Source: Brachymonas denitrificans
Lineage (GTDB): Bacteria > Pseudomonadota > Gammaproteobacteria > Burkholderiales > Burkholderiaceae_C
NCBI RefSeq assembly: GCF_907163135.1
Contig: NZ_CAJQUA010000001.1
Span: 1,441,001 to 1,505,000, forward strand
Reading direction: 5' to 3'
Length of the DNA: 64,000 bases
In this document: positions 26,886 through 35,370 of the stretch, piece after piece
How positions within the stretch are numbered: the first letter of the stretch is position 1
Layout of the letters: each line of letters starts with the position of its first letter
The notes under the pieces: generated by a model
What the model saw: the letters and a program-made list of their open reading frames with translations, nothing else
Databases searched by the model: none
What the model was told of the DNA's origin: nothing
Translations under genes and position numbers: made by a program

Positions 26886-28097
26886 ATGCATTACGACATT
26901 CTGATTGTGGGAGCCGGCCCGGCCGGACTGATTCTGGCGCGCGCACTTTCCGGCAAGGGCCTGCGCATCGGCATACTGGAGCAGCAGGCGCAGCAGGCCA
27001 TCGCCGAACCCGCCTTTGACGGCCGTGAAATTGCCCTGACGCACCGCTCCGCCAACACCCTGCGCCAGCTCGGCCTGTGGCAGCGCATCGAGCAGATCGA
27101 ACCCACGGCCTTCTCGCAACTGCGCGACGCCAAGGTGCTGAACGGGCCCAATCCGCTCGGCATGGTCATCGGCCATGAGTTGTCGCCGCGCAGCGAACTG
27201 GGCTGGCTGGTGTCCAACCACCTGATCCGCCAGGGCGCCTGGGATTGCGTGCAGGACAGCATCGCCATCCATCAGGACATCACCCTCCTCACCGGACAGA
27301 AAACCGGCCGCATCTGGAGCGACGAACAGGCCGCGCATGTGACGCTGGAAGATGGCCGCGTGCTCAAGGCGCGCCTGCTGGTGGCGGCCGACAGCCGCCT
27401 CTCCACCACGCGCCGCGCCATGGGGCTGGCGGCCGACATGTACGATTTCGGCCGCAGCATGCTGGTGTGCTGCATGCTGCACCAGAAGCCGCACCATCAC
27501 GTGGCCTGGCAATGGTTCGACTATGGCCAGACGCTGGCGCTGCTGCCCATGAACGACGATCCGGCCACCGGCATGCACCGCTCCTCCATCGTGCTGACCC
27601 TGCCCAGCCACGCCATCGATCCGGTTGCCAACATGGCTGCGCCGGCCTTCAACGCCGAAATCGCCCGCCGCTTCGCCCAGCGTCTGGGCAGCATGACGCT
27701 GGCCAGCACGCGCCATGTCTATCCGCTGGTCGGCGTCTATCCGCGCAGCATCGTGTCCCGGCGCTTTGCCTGCGTGGGCGATGCCGCCGTGGGCATGCAT
27801 CCTATTACCGCACACGGCTTCAACTTCGGCCTGCTCGGCGTCGAAAGCCTGAGCAAGGCCATCCTGCAGGTCCACGCGGCCGGGCAGGACTTTGCCAGCC
27901 CCGCCGTGCTGCAGCGCTACCAGCGCGAGCACCAGCTGGCCACGCGACCGCTGTACCTGATCACCAAGGGACTGGCCCGGCTCTACACCACCGAACATCC
28001 GGCTGCCAGGTTGGTGCGCGACGCGGCAGTCCAGATCGGACAGCGCATCACGCCCTTCAAGCGGGCGATTGCGGCCTCACTCACCGGCATGCGTTGA
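26886..28097 (+). CDS. ubiM: UbiH/UbiF/COQ6-family FAD monooxygenase, probably UbiM
   Basis: 403 residues. FAD Rossmann motif DILIVGAGPAGLILARAL at the N-terminus, the family block FDGREIALTHRSANTLRQLGLW, and the FAD-binding GD motif CVGDAAVGMHPITAHGFNFGL. These are aromatic-ring hydroxylases of ubiquinone synthesis. The EPAFDGREIALTHRS segment and overall length look most like UbiM, a 5-demethoxyubiquinol hydroxylase found in some betaproteobacteria, but UbiH or UbiF cannot be excluded by eye. The last 32 bases including the stop are tandemly duplicated just downstream. Confidence 0.78.
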   Translation: MHYDILIVGAGPAGLILARALSGKGLRIGILEQQAQQAIAEPAFDGREIALTHRSANTLRQLGLWQRIEQIEPTAFSQLRDAKVLNGPNPLGMVIGHELSPRSELGWLVSNHLIRQGAWDCVQDSIAIHQDITLLTGQKTGRIWSDEQAAHVTLEDGRVLKARLLVAADSRLSTTRRAMGLAADMYDFGRSMLVCCMLHQKPHHHVAWQWFDYGQTLALLPMNDDPATGMHRSSIVLTLPSHAIDPVANMAAPAFNAEIARRFAQRLGSMTLASTRHVYPLVGVYPRSIVSRRFACVGDAAVGMHPITAHGFNFGLLGVESLSKAILQVHAAGQDFASPAVLQRYQREHQLATRPLYLITKGLARLYTTEHPAARLVRDAAVQIGQRITPFKRAIAASLTGMR

Positions 28098-28130
28098 GGA
28101 TTGCGGCTTCACTTACCGGCGTGCATTGAG
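28067..28130. repeat. 32-bp imperfect tandem duplication spanning the ubiM stop codon
   Basis: Copy 1 (28067-28098) is the end of the ubiM coding sequence with its TGA; copy 2 (28099-28130) follows immediately. They match at 28 of 32 positions, and all four differences are transitions. Confidence 0.9.
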
Positions 28131-28134
28131 ACCT

Positions 28135-28196
28135 GGCTCGGGCTATTTGTGCTGCCGATGTGTTCTCCGGAACCGGCTGCCGTAACAGCCCGAGCC
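28135..28196. repeat. 10-bp perfect inverted repeat around a 42-base loop
   Basis: GGCTCGGGCT (28135-28144) and AGCCCGAGCC (28187-28196). It lies between ubiM and the small lipoprotein gene. Could act as a loose terminator for ubiM or fold in the lipoprotein leader. No T-tract follows. Confidence 0.5.
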
Positions 28197-28218
28197 GGGC
28201 GCCCTCCGGGCCTCTACA

Positions 28219-28431
28219 ATGGCCCGCATGTTGCACCGCACCGCCCTCCTTCGTCTGGCCGCTGCCAGCCTGCTGACCCTGCCGCTGGCCGGCTGCGGCG
28301 TCACCACTGTCGTAGGCGCTGCAGCAGGCGCGGCGATTTCCGTGACGGGCGCTGTCGTCTCCACCGGCGTCAAGGCGGTGGGCGCAGGCATTGATCTGGT
28401 AACACCGGATCGCGACGACGAGAAAAAGTAA
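28219..28431 (+). CDS. Small lipoprotein, function unknown
   Basis: 70 residues. Signal peptide MARMLHRTALLRLAAASLLTL with lipobox LAGC, so about 45 mature residues anchored by lipid. The mature part is Gly/Ala/Val-rich (VVGAAAGAAISVTGAVVSTG) and then charged (DRDDEKK). Similar small lipoproteins with glycine-zipper-like cores occur in many proteobacteria without assigned function. A second ATG three codons in (28228) is an equally possible start. No strong ribosome site is visible. Confidence 0.7.
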   Translation: MARMLHRTALLRLAAASLLTLPLAGCGVTTVVGAAAGAAISVTGAVVSTGVKAVGAGIDLVTPDRDDEKK

Positions 28432-28529
28432 GCCGCGCGGCTGATGGCTGCGCCTCTGGCCGCCTGCCCGGTTGAAAGGCTTGGACCGCGCGACCTGGCA
28501 GCGCTGAAAAAACGTAGCCAGGGTCGGCC

Positions 28530-29738
28530 TTATTTGCCAGCGGCTCCTCCCTCCCTAATCCGCGTCCCTTCCACAATCCGGTCATCCGGCTGCACGATCA
28601 CCTGATCGCCTTCCTTCAGCCCTTCCAGCACCTGCGCCGCCGTGGCCGAGCGCAAGCCCAGCTTCACCGGCGTGCGCCGCGCCTTGCCTTGTTCGATGCG
28701 ATACACGGCCCAGCCTTCACCGGCGCGGAACAAGGCACTGCCCGGCACCTGCAGCAGGTTCTCCTGCCGCTGCACCAGGAACTGCACTTCCACCCGGTAG
28801 CCATCGCCCAGCCGCTGCCACTGTTCGTGCGGCGAGGCAAAATCCAGCACCACGCGCGTGCGCTGCTCTTCCACGCCCAGCGCCGACACCTTGGTAAAGC
28901 CGCCCGGCTCCACGCGCCGGATGACCGCCTGCAGAACGCCCTCGCCACCCCAGCGCAGTATGCGCGCCGCCATCCCCGGCGCCAGCCGCACGGCATCGGT
29001 GGACAGCACTTCGGATTCGATTTCCAGCGCCGCCGGATCGCCCAGCTCCATCAATGGCTGCCCCACCGGCACCGGCGCCGCACTCTCCACCAGGCGCCGC
29101 AGCACCACGCCATCCACCGGCGCCGCCACCGCACGCGTCTTGCTGCTGGACGCACGCCCCTCCTCCGCCAGCACCGCACGCGCAGCAGACAGACGCTCGC
29201 TCGCCACGCGTTCATCCGCCCGCGCCGACGCCACATCGGCAGCGGTCGTCACGGCGCGGCTGCGCATCAGGTCAAGATCAGCCTGGGCGATGCCGCCCGT
29301 AGGCGCCACTTCACGCCCCCGCTGCAGATTGCGCTGCGCCAGCGCCTGCGCCGCCTGTGCAGCCGTAATACGCTGTCGCGCCGCCGCCAGAGCCGCCTCC
29401 GCCCCGCGCAGTTCGGCCTGCGCCTGGCTGCGCGAGCGTGCGTCCAGCAGGCCGCTGGCGGCCGGATCGATCTCGGCCACGCTCTGCCCCGCCTGCACCG
29501 GGTCACCCGGCTGCAGCACGATGCGCCGCACCACGCCCGCCACCGGCGCCGTCACCACATAGCGCTGCTGCAGCCGCGTCTTGCCCTCCTCCACGAAGCT
29601 GACCTCGATCGGCCCGCGCGTCACCCGTGCCAGCGTCGCCAGCTGCTGCGGCTCGCGCAGCACCAGCCAGAGCAGCAACAGCACGGCTATTGCACCCAGC
29701 AACAGGAAAACGAGCGTCTTGCGGGAAGGTTTCTGCAT
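28530..29738 (-). CDS. HlyD-family periplasmic adaptor of an ABC efflux system
   Basis: 402 residues. One N-terminal membrane anchor (residues ~8-27), then a split biotinyl-lipoyl domain (first half around TAPVAGVVRRIVLQPGD, second around APVDGVVLRRLVESAAPVPVGQ) flanking a long alanine/arginine-rich coiled-coil hairpin (~100-210), then beta-barrel and membrane-proximal domains. Acts with the MacB/FtsX-type permease and ATPase encoded immediately upstream to move substrate across the periplasm, probably to an outer-membrane channel encoded elsewhere. The gap to the permease stop is 32 bases. Confidence 0.9.
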   Translation of the reverse strand: MQKPSRKTLVFLLLGAIAVLLLLWLVLREPQQLATLARVTRGPIEVSFVEEGKTRLQQRYVVTAPVAGVVRRIVLQPGDPVQAGQSVAEIDPAASGLLDARSRSQAQAELRGAEAALAAARQRITAAQAAQALAQRNLQRGREVAPTGGIAQADLDLMRSRAVTTAADVASARADERVASERLSAARAVLAEEGRASSSKTRAVAAPVDGVVLRRLVESAAPVPVGQPLMELGDPAALEIESEVLSTDAVRLAPGMAARILRWGGEGVLQAVIRRVEPGGFTKVSALGVEEQRTRVVLDFASPHEQWQRLGDGYRVEVQFLVQRQENLLQVPGSALFRAGEGWAVYRIEQGKARRTPVKLGLRSATAAQVLEGLKEGDQVIVQPDDRIVEGTRIREGGAAGK

Positions 29739-29770
29739 GTCAGTTCACTCGATGTTAACGCGCGCGGCGC

Positions 29771-32143
29771 TTATTCACGCGTCTTCAGCACGCCGATCAG
29801 ATCCAGCTGCCGGATGCGCCGGTACACCGCCAGCGCGGAAACAATCGCCGACAGCACCGTCACCAGCGCGGTAAATGCATACGCGGATGGCTCCAGATGC
29901 ACCGGCACCCGGTACAGATCCGACTCCATTCCATGCACCATGAACAGGATCAACCCATAGCCCGCCACAAAACTCAGCGGAATCGACACGATCACCAGCA
30001 CCGCCAGTTCGCCCAGCAGGATGTAGCTGACCTCGCCCTGCGTGAAGCCCAGCACGCGCAGGCTGGCCAGTTCGCGCCCGCGTTCGGCCAGCGCGATGCG
30101 CGCCGAGTTGTACACCACGCCAAAGTTGATCACCAGCCCCATCAGCACTGCCACCCAGGTAAACAGCCCGCTGGTTTCGGCAATGGTGCGATACAGCGCA
30201 CGGATCGCCGCCAGTCGCGACTCGGCGCCCACCACGCCGGGCCGCCGGTCCAGCTCGCGGAAAACGGCATCCTCGGCATCGTCATCCACGGTCAGCAACG
30301 CCCCGCTAACCACATCGCCATCGCGCATGGCGCGGTTGAGCGCATCCAGGTCCATATAGGCCATGGTGCCCACATACTCCTGCATCAGCCGCGCCACCGG
30401 CAGCCGCAACTGCGTCTGGCGACCTTCCATTTCCTCCACCTGCAGATAGTCGCCCGGCTGCACGCCCAGCTTGCGCGCCACGTAGTCATTCAGCACCAGC
30501 CCGTCCGGCGGCAGTTCGATGCGCCGCAGCCGCGTATCCACCGGCCGGCTGAGCGAGCCCTCTGCCGGCAGCCCCTGGATGCTGGTCAGCACCATGCGGT
30601 TCTCGTTGCGCAGCCGCACCGCCACATTGCGCACGCCATCCACCTGACGCACGCCCGGCAAGGCGCGCAACTCGTCCACCACCTTGCGGGGCGCCATCTC
30701 GATGAAGCTGGTGCTGATATCATGCTGCTGCGCCAGCCGGTACTGCACATCCACCATGTAGTCGATCGAGCCGGTCTGGAAGCGCGCCATCATCACGATG
30801 GCCCCCGCCAGCGCCAGCCCGACGATGCTCATTAGCGCCTTCAGCGGCCGCCGCTCGAGTTGCCGCAGGATCATGCGCGTAGGCTGCGAGAGCCAGCGCG
30901 TCAGGCCCGCGCGCTCCACCAGCGTGCGCCGGAAGCGCTCGGGCGCCGGCGGCCGCATGGCCTGCGCCACCGGCTCGCGCGCCGCGGCAAACACGGCCCA
31001 GCCGGTGCCGCTCAAGGCCGCCAGCAGGCTCACGCCTGCGCCCGCCAAGGCCACCTGTGGGCTGAGCGTGAAATCCAGGAACGGAAAACGGAAATTGAGC
31101 TGGTACAGCCCCGCCAGCGCACTGCCCAGCCACACACCCAAAGCCACCCCGAGCACCGAACCCAGCACCCCGATCAGCGTCACGATCAGCCCGTAATGCA
31201 GCGCCACATCCAGCGTGCTGTAGCCGAAGGCCTTGAGAATCGCCACCTGATCGCGCTGCGTGCCGATCAGCCGCTTGAACACCACGTTCAGCAGAAACGC
31301 CGCCACGCCAAGGAAGATCAGCGGGAACATCCAGGCCATGGTGGCCAGCCCGCGAAACTCCTCATGCAGATAGCGGTACGAGAGCTGGTCCATGCGCCCA
31401 ATGGCCCCCCGGCTGCCGTAGCGCGCCAGGATCCGGTCCATGGCCGACAGCGTCTCCGCCTCGCTGGTGCCCGGCGCCAGCTTCACCGTGATCTGGTTGA
31501 AGGCGCCCTCCATGTTCATCGCCGCCCCCAGCGCACGCCGGTGCGTCCAGAGAATGGCGTAGCGTTCGTAATCCGGAAACAGCGCGCCCGGCTTGATCTG
31601 GTACAGGTACTCCGGCGACACCGCAATGCCCACCACGGTGAACTGCTGCGAGCGCCCGTAAACGGTGGCCCGCAGCGTGTCGCCCGGCTTGAGCTTGTGC
31701 GCCTCGGCAAACGCATCGCTCACCAGCACCTCGCCCTGGGCAAACGGCGCCAACATGCGTCCGGCACGCAGATAGAGCCGGTTCTGCTGCGGCTCGCCCT
31801 GGTCCGGCAGCGACAGCAACAGCGCCTCGATCGGCTTGTCGAAACCCGGCAAGGCCAGCTTGCCGCCCGCAATCACGCGCGTTTCCACCTCGTTCACGCC
31901 CGGCAGCTCGGCCACGCGTGCCGCCACGCTCTCCGGCGCCCGCCGCACCTGCGCCCACACGTCGGAAAAACGGTAATCCTGGTACAGCCGCGTGCGCGTG
32001 TCCTGCAGCGAATCCAGCGTGGCGCGCGACATCACCAGCATGGCAATGCCCGAGGCAATCACCAGCGCAATCGCCATCGCCTGCCCGCGCATGTGCCACA
32101 AGTCGCGCAAGGCCTTGCGGTGGATGGCGGACAGCCCGATCAC
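29771..32143 (-). CDS. ABC transporter permease with two FtsX domains
   Basis: 790 residues. An N-terminal membrane helix (~20-40), a large periplasmic domain (~45-270), a first FtsX core (~275-395, with [23 protein letters not shown]), a linker with another helix, a second periplasmic domain (~480-660) and a second FtsX core (~665-785, with [18 protein letters not shown]). Fused two-core permeases of this kind usually export lipids, peptides or drugs, or act as mechanotransmitters. The start is GTG, overlapping the ATPase stop (GTGA), so the two are coupled. Confidence 0.88.
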   Translation of the reverse strand: MIGLSAIHRKALRDLWHMRGQAMAIALVIASGIAMLVMSRATLDSLQDTRTRLYQDYRFSDVWAQVRRAPESVAARVAELPGVNEVETRVIAGGKLALPGFDKPIEALLLSLPDQGEPQQNRLYLRAGRMLAPFAQGEVLVSDAFAEAHKLKPGDTLRATVYGRSQQFTVVGIAVSPEYLYQIKPGALFPDYERYAILWTHRRALGAAMNMEGAFNQITVKLAPGTSEAETLSAMDRILARYGSRGAIGRMDQLSYRYLHEEFRGLATMAWMFPLIFLGVAAFLLNVVFKRLIGTQRDQVAILKAFGYSTLDVALHYGLIVTLIGVLGSVLGVALGVWLGSALAGLYQLNFRFPFLDFTLSPQVALAGAGVSLLAALSGTGWAVFAAAREPVAQAMRPPAPERFRRTLVERAGLTRWLSQPTRMILRQLERRPLKALMSIVGLALAGAIVMMARFQTGSIDYMVDVQYRLAQQHDISTSFIEMAPRKVVDELRALPGVRQVDGVRNVAVRLRNENRMVLTSIQGLPAEGSLSRPVDTRLRRIELPPDGLVLNDYVARKLGVQPGDYLQVEEMEGRQTQLRLPVARLMQEYVGTMAYMDLDALNRAMRDGDVVSGALLTVDDDAEDAVFRELDRRPGVVGAESRLAAIRALYRTIAETSGLFTWVAVLMGLVINFGVVYNSARIALAERGRELASLRVLGFTQGEVSYILLGELAVLVIVSIPLSFVAGYGLILFMVHGMESDLYRVPVHLEPSAYAFTALVTVLSAIVSALAVYRRIRQLDLIGVLKTRE

Positions 32144-32877
32144 CAGTGCAGCTCCCGCGCCGGCAAGCGCTGCGCATTCACCTGCTCGCCCACGATGCGC
32201 CCATCGGCCATGGTGAGCACGCGATGCGCCATGCGCGCAATGTCGGCGTTGTGCGTGATCACCACGGTGGTGGTGCCCATGTCGGCATTCACCTGCTCCA
32301 GCGCCTCCAGCACGCGCACGCCGGTGGCCGAATCAAGCGCGCCGGTCGGCTCGTCGCAGAGCATCACCACCGGCCGCTTGGCAATGGCGCGCGCAATCGC
32401 CACGCGCTGCTGCTCGCCGCCCGACAGCTGCGCCGGAAAATGGTCCAGCCGCTCGCCCAGCCCCACCAGCGCCAGCGCCTCTTCCGGCCGCATCGGGTCC
32501 GGCGCAATCTCGGTCACGATGGCCACGTTCTCGCGCGCCGTCAGGCTGGGAATCAGGTTGTAGAACTGGAACACGAAGCCCACATGCTCGCGCCGGAACT
32601 GCGTCAGCCGCGCATCGCCGGCGTGCGTCAGATCCTCGCCGTGGTACCAGACCTCGCCGCTGCTCGGCACATCCAGCCCGCCGAGAATGTTGAGCAGGGT
32701 CGACTTGCCACTGCCCGAGGGCCCCAGCATCACCACGAACTCGCCGCGGTACAGTTCCAGGTCCACGCCGCGCAACGCATGCACCTCCACATCGCCCATG
32801 GGATACACCTTGCCCAGCTGGCGGGCACGGAAAATCACCTCGGCGTTCTGGGATGGCGGAGTGGCAACAGGCTTCAT
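32140..32877 (-). CDS. ABC transporter ATP-binding protein (MacB/LolD-type)
   Basis: 245 residues. Walker [10 protein letters not shown], signature [15 protein letters not shown], Walker [14 protein letters not shown] and switch ITHNADIAR are intact; the pattern is that of the MacB/LolD/FtsE subfamily pairing with FtsX-type permeases. I chose the ATG at 32877 over the TTG two codons upstream. First gene of the ATPase-permease-adaptor operon, divergent from a ferredoxin gene. No regulator or outer-membrane factor is next to it. Confidence 0.92.
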   Translation of the reverse strand: MKPVATPPSQNAEVIFRARQLGKVYPMGDVEVHALRGVDLELYRGEFVVMLGPSGSGKSTLLNILGGLDVPSSGEVWYHGEDLTHAGDARLTQFRREHVGFVFQFYNLIPSLTARENVAIVTEIAPDPMRPEEALALVGLGERLDHFPAQLSGGEQQRVAIARAIAKRPVVMLCDEPTGALDSATGVRVLEALEQVNADMGTTTVVITHNADIARMAHRVLTMADGRIVGEQVNAQRLPARELHW

Positions 32878-32961
32878 CGACAATATCCGGACCCGGCAGA
32901 CAACGGCGCGGACGGCCGCATACCGCCGCCCCGTGTTCCCAATCTACCACCTTTGTCCGTC

Positions 32962-33246
32962 ATGTCCCACCGCGTTATCCTGTTGCCTTCCGGCGAGCAA
33001 TTTCCTGCCGATGCCGACACGCCGCTGCTGCTGGCCGCCGAACAGGCCGGGGTTGCCCTGCCGAGTTCCTGCCGCAACGGCAGCTGTCGCACCTGCCTGT
33101 GCCGGCTGGTGCAGGGAGACATCCACTGGCGCATCGACTGGCCCGGCCTCAGCCCGGACGAGAAACGCGCAGGCTGGATCCTGCCCTGCGTAGCCAGCGC
33201 CCGCAGCGACCTGGTCCTTGAATCGACGCCGATCCGCTGGGATTGA
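32962..33246 (+). CDS. 2Fe-2S ferredoxin (plant/adrenodoxin-like fold)
   Basis: 94 residues. Three cysteines of the [2Fe-2S] site are in SCRNGSCRTCLC (CX4CX2C spacing) and the fourth is in ILPCVA near the C-terminus, so the cluster site is complete. Such single-domain ferredoxins pass electrons to oxygenases or reductases; no partner gene is adjacent. A short gene between the divergent ABC operon and the BrkB-like gene, probably monocistronic. Confidence 0.9.
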   Translation: MSHRVILLPSGEQFPADADTPLLLAAEQAGVALPSSCRNGSCRTCLCRLVQGDIHWRIDWPGLSPDEKRAGWILPCVASARSDLVLESTPIRWD

Positions 33247-33378
33247 CAGCCCCAGCAGCAGGTGCCGATGCGCGAGTGATCCACCACCCGCGGGCAGCAA
33301 GTCGGGGAGCCCTCTGACACGGGCAGTACGCCCGGCATCCTAGAGTGATATCCATCCCGTATTTCGCATGGGTTCACT

Positions 33379-34803
33379 ATGGACACGACATCGCCTCCCC
33401 TTCCAGTCGACGACACAAAAGCGCGCCGACCATCGGCCACAGAGCCTTCCGGCCCATCCACGGACAACGCTGATGCGCTCCAGCGGGAACTCTCTGTGGT
33501 TACAGACGCCAATCTCGACACTGATGCACCCGACGCCAGGCCACGCTCCCTCGCCAAGCGTCTGACCCACCCCTTCCTCTATGTCTGGTACCTGGTCTGG
33601 ACCAGCGCCAACGAGTGGATCAACGACGACTGTCCCCGCTACGGTGCCTCGCTCTCCTACTACACGGTGTTCAGCCTGGCCCCCCTGCTGGTCATCCTTG
33701 TCGGCCTGGTGGGCCTGTTCTACGGCGAGGGCGTGGCGCACCAGCAGCTGGTGCAGGAAGTCACCCAACTGGCCGGTGCCCGCGCGGGCCAGCTGATCGA
33801 CTCGCTGCTGCAGGCCGCCAACAAGCCCGGCGAAGGCGGTTTTGCCTCGCTGCTGGCCGCCGCCATCCTGATCGTGGGCGCCACCGGGGTACTGGTGGAA
33901 TTGCGCGAGGCCCTGGACAACATCTGGCAGGCCAAACCCGCGATCCCGAAAAACGAGCGTTTCCTCCTCACCGTCTGGCGCCTGATCCGCACCCGCCTGC
34001 TTACCTTCGGCATTCTGTTCGCCATCGGCTTCTTGATGATCATGTCGCTGGTGGTCTCGGCCTACCTGGCCGCGCTGGACGAATGGGTCACATCGCATAC
34101 CTCCGGCATGCTGGTGCTGGCGAAAATCCTCAACCCGCTGCTCTCCTTCGCCATCCTCACCTTCTTCTTCACCATCCTGCTGATGGGCCTGCCCTCCCAG
34201 CGACTCGGCTGGCGCCAGGTGCTGCCGGGCGCCATCCTTTCCTCGCTGCTGTTCACCGTGGGCAAGAGCCTGATCGGCATCTATATCGGCTCCACCTCCA
34301 CTACCTCCGTGTATGGCGCAGCCGGCTCACTGGTGGCACTGATGGTGTGGGTGTTCTACTCCTCGCAGATCCTGCTGATGGGCGCGGAGTTTGCCTGGGT
34401 GCTGCACATCACGCCCAAGGGCGAACTCCCCGGCTCGCCTGCCTACGTGGAGGCGCACAAGCAGAAGCAGCGCGAGCGCGAGGCGCGCCTGGAAGCAGTC
34501 GAAGCGCGCGACGACACGGTGAATGTCCAGAACACACCGATTGCCCCTGCCAGCGAGGATATCGTCGAAGGCAAACTGCCCTCCGAACAGCCTACCGAAG
34601 CACGCAAGCTCTCGGAGCGACGCAAGACCTTGCGCCAGGGGCGCGAAGAGCTGAGCGAGGAAGAATGGGAAGCGCTTGCGCGCGACTGCAGGGATGACAA
34701 GCCCTCTGCCACCTTGCCCTGGGTGGGTGGCGCCATCGCCGGGGCCGCTGCCACGCTGGCAGTACAGCATCTGCGGCAGCGCGGGGACGACGGGAATGGA
34801 TGA
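33379..34803 (+). CDS. YihY/BrkB family inner-membrane protein
   Basis: 474 residues. Residues ~75-355 hold about six helices with family motifs DDCPRYGASLSYYTVFSLAP, ATGVLVELREALDNIW and GSTSTTSVYGAAGSLVALMVW. Once called ribonuclease BN, this family is now considered membrane proteins of uncertain function. Oddities: a soluble N-terminal ~55 residues, and a long acidic/basic C-terminal tail (~360-455) ending in an extra hydrophobic helix (PWVGGAIAGAAATLAVQ). Monocistronic; converges on folK. Confidence 0.88.
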   Translation: MDTTSPPLPVDDTKARRPSATEPSGPSTDNADALQRELSVVTDANLDTDAPDARPRSLAKRLTHPFLYVWYLVWTSANEWINDDCPRYGASLSYYTVFSLAPLLVILVGLVGLFYGEGVAHQQLVQEVTQLAGARAGQLIDSLLQAANKPGEGGFASLLAAAILIVGATGVLVELREALDNIWQAKPAIPKNERFLLTVWRLIRTRLLTFGILFAIGFLMIMSLVVSAYLAALDEWVTSHTSGMLVLAKILNPLLSFAILTFFFTILLMGLPSQRLGWRQVLPGAILSSLLFTVGKSLIGIYIGSTSTTSVYGAAGSLVALMVWVFYSSQILLMGAEFAWVLHITPKGELPGSPAYVEAHKQKQREREARLEAVEARDDTVNVQNTPIAPASEDIVEGKLPSEQPTEARKLSERRKTLRQGREELSEEEWEALARDCRDDKPSATLPWVGGAIAGAAATLAVQHLRQRGDDGNG

Positions 34804-34881
34804 AGCAGCGAATGTCGCTTGACGGGCAGGCGGGCTGGCCCATGCTCCCCGCGGGCAACATCGCTGCGCGCCCCCTGTCGT

Positions 34882-35370
34882 TCACGCCCCGTCCGGAATC
34901 CGCTCAATCCCCTGTTCGGCCACAGCAGCCAGCTGTGCATCGCTGACCAGCCCCGGCGCGATTTCATGCAGCGGCACCAGCACAAACGCGCGCTGCATCA
35001 TGCGTGGATGGGGCAGTATCAGTTGCGCGTCGTCCTGTTGCAGATCGCCGTACATCAGCAAATCCAGATCCAGCGTGCGCGGTGCATTGCGGTAGGGGCG
35101 TTCGCGCCCTGCCTGCAACTCGATCTGCTGCATGGCGCGCAGCAACTCCACCGCGCTCAGGTGCGTGTCCACGGCCACAACAGCATTGACATAGTCCGGC
35201 CCGCTGGAGTCAATCGGCGCCGTCCGATAGAGTGACGAACGCGCAAGCACATGCGTTTCCGGCACGCCGTCGAGGCTGTTCATGGCCTCATGCACCGTGG
35301 CTGGCGCATCGCCGAGATTGGCTCCCAGGGCGATATACGCACGCACGGGAGCGGCGACGGCCGCATTCAT
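34882..35370 (-). CDS. folK: 2-amino-4-hydroxy-6-hydroxymethyldihydropteridine diphosphokinase
   Basis: Transfers pyrophosphate from ATP to the pterin in folate synthesis. 162 residues with the HPPK landmarks YIALGANLGD, RSSLYRTAPID and RNAPRTLDLDLLMYGD, the last supplying the Mg-binding Asp pair. Its start overlaps the pcnB stop by four bases (TCAT on the plus strand), and it is the last gene of the AI-2E/hda/HAD/pcnB/folK operon. Confidence 0.96.
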   Translation of the reverse strand: MNAAVAAPVRAYIALGANLGDAPATVHEAMNSLDGVPETHVLARSSLYRTAPIDSSGPDYVNAVVAVDTHLSAVELLRAMQQIELQAGRERPYRNAPRTLDLDLLMYGDLQQDDAQLILPHPRMMQRAFVLVPLHEIAPGLVSDAQLAAVAEQGIERIPDGA

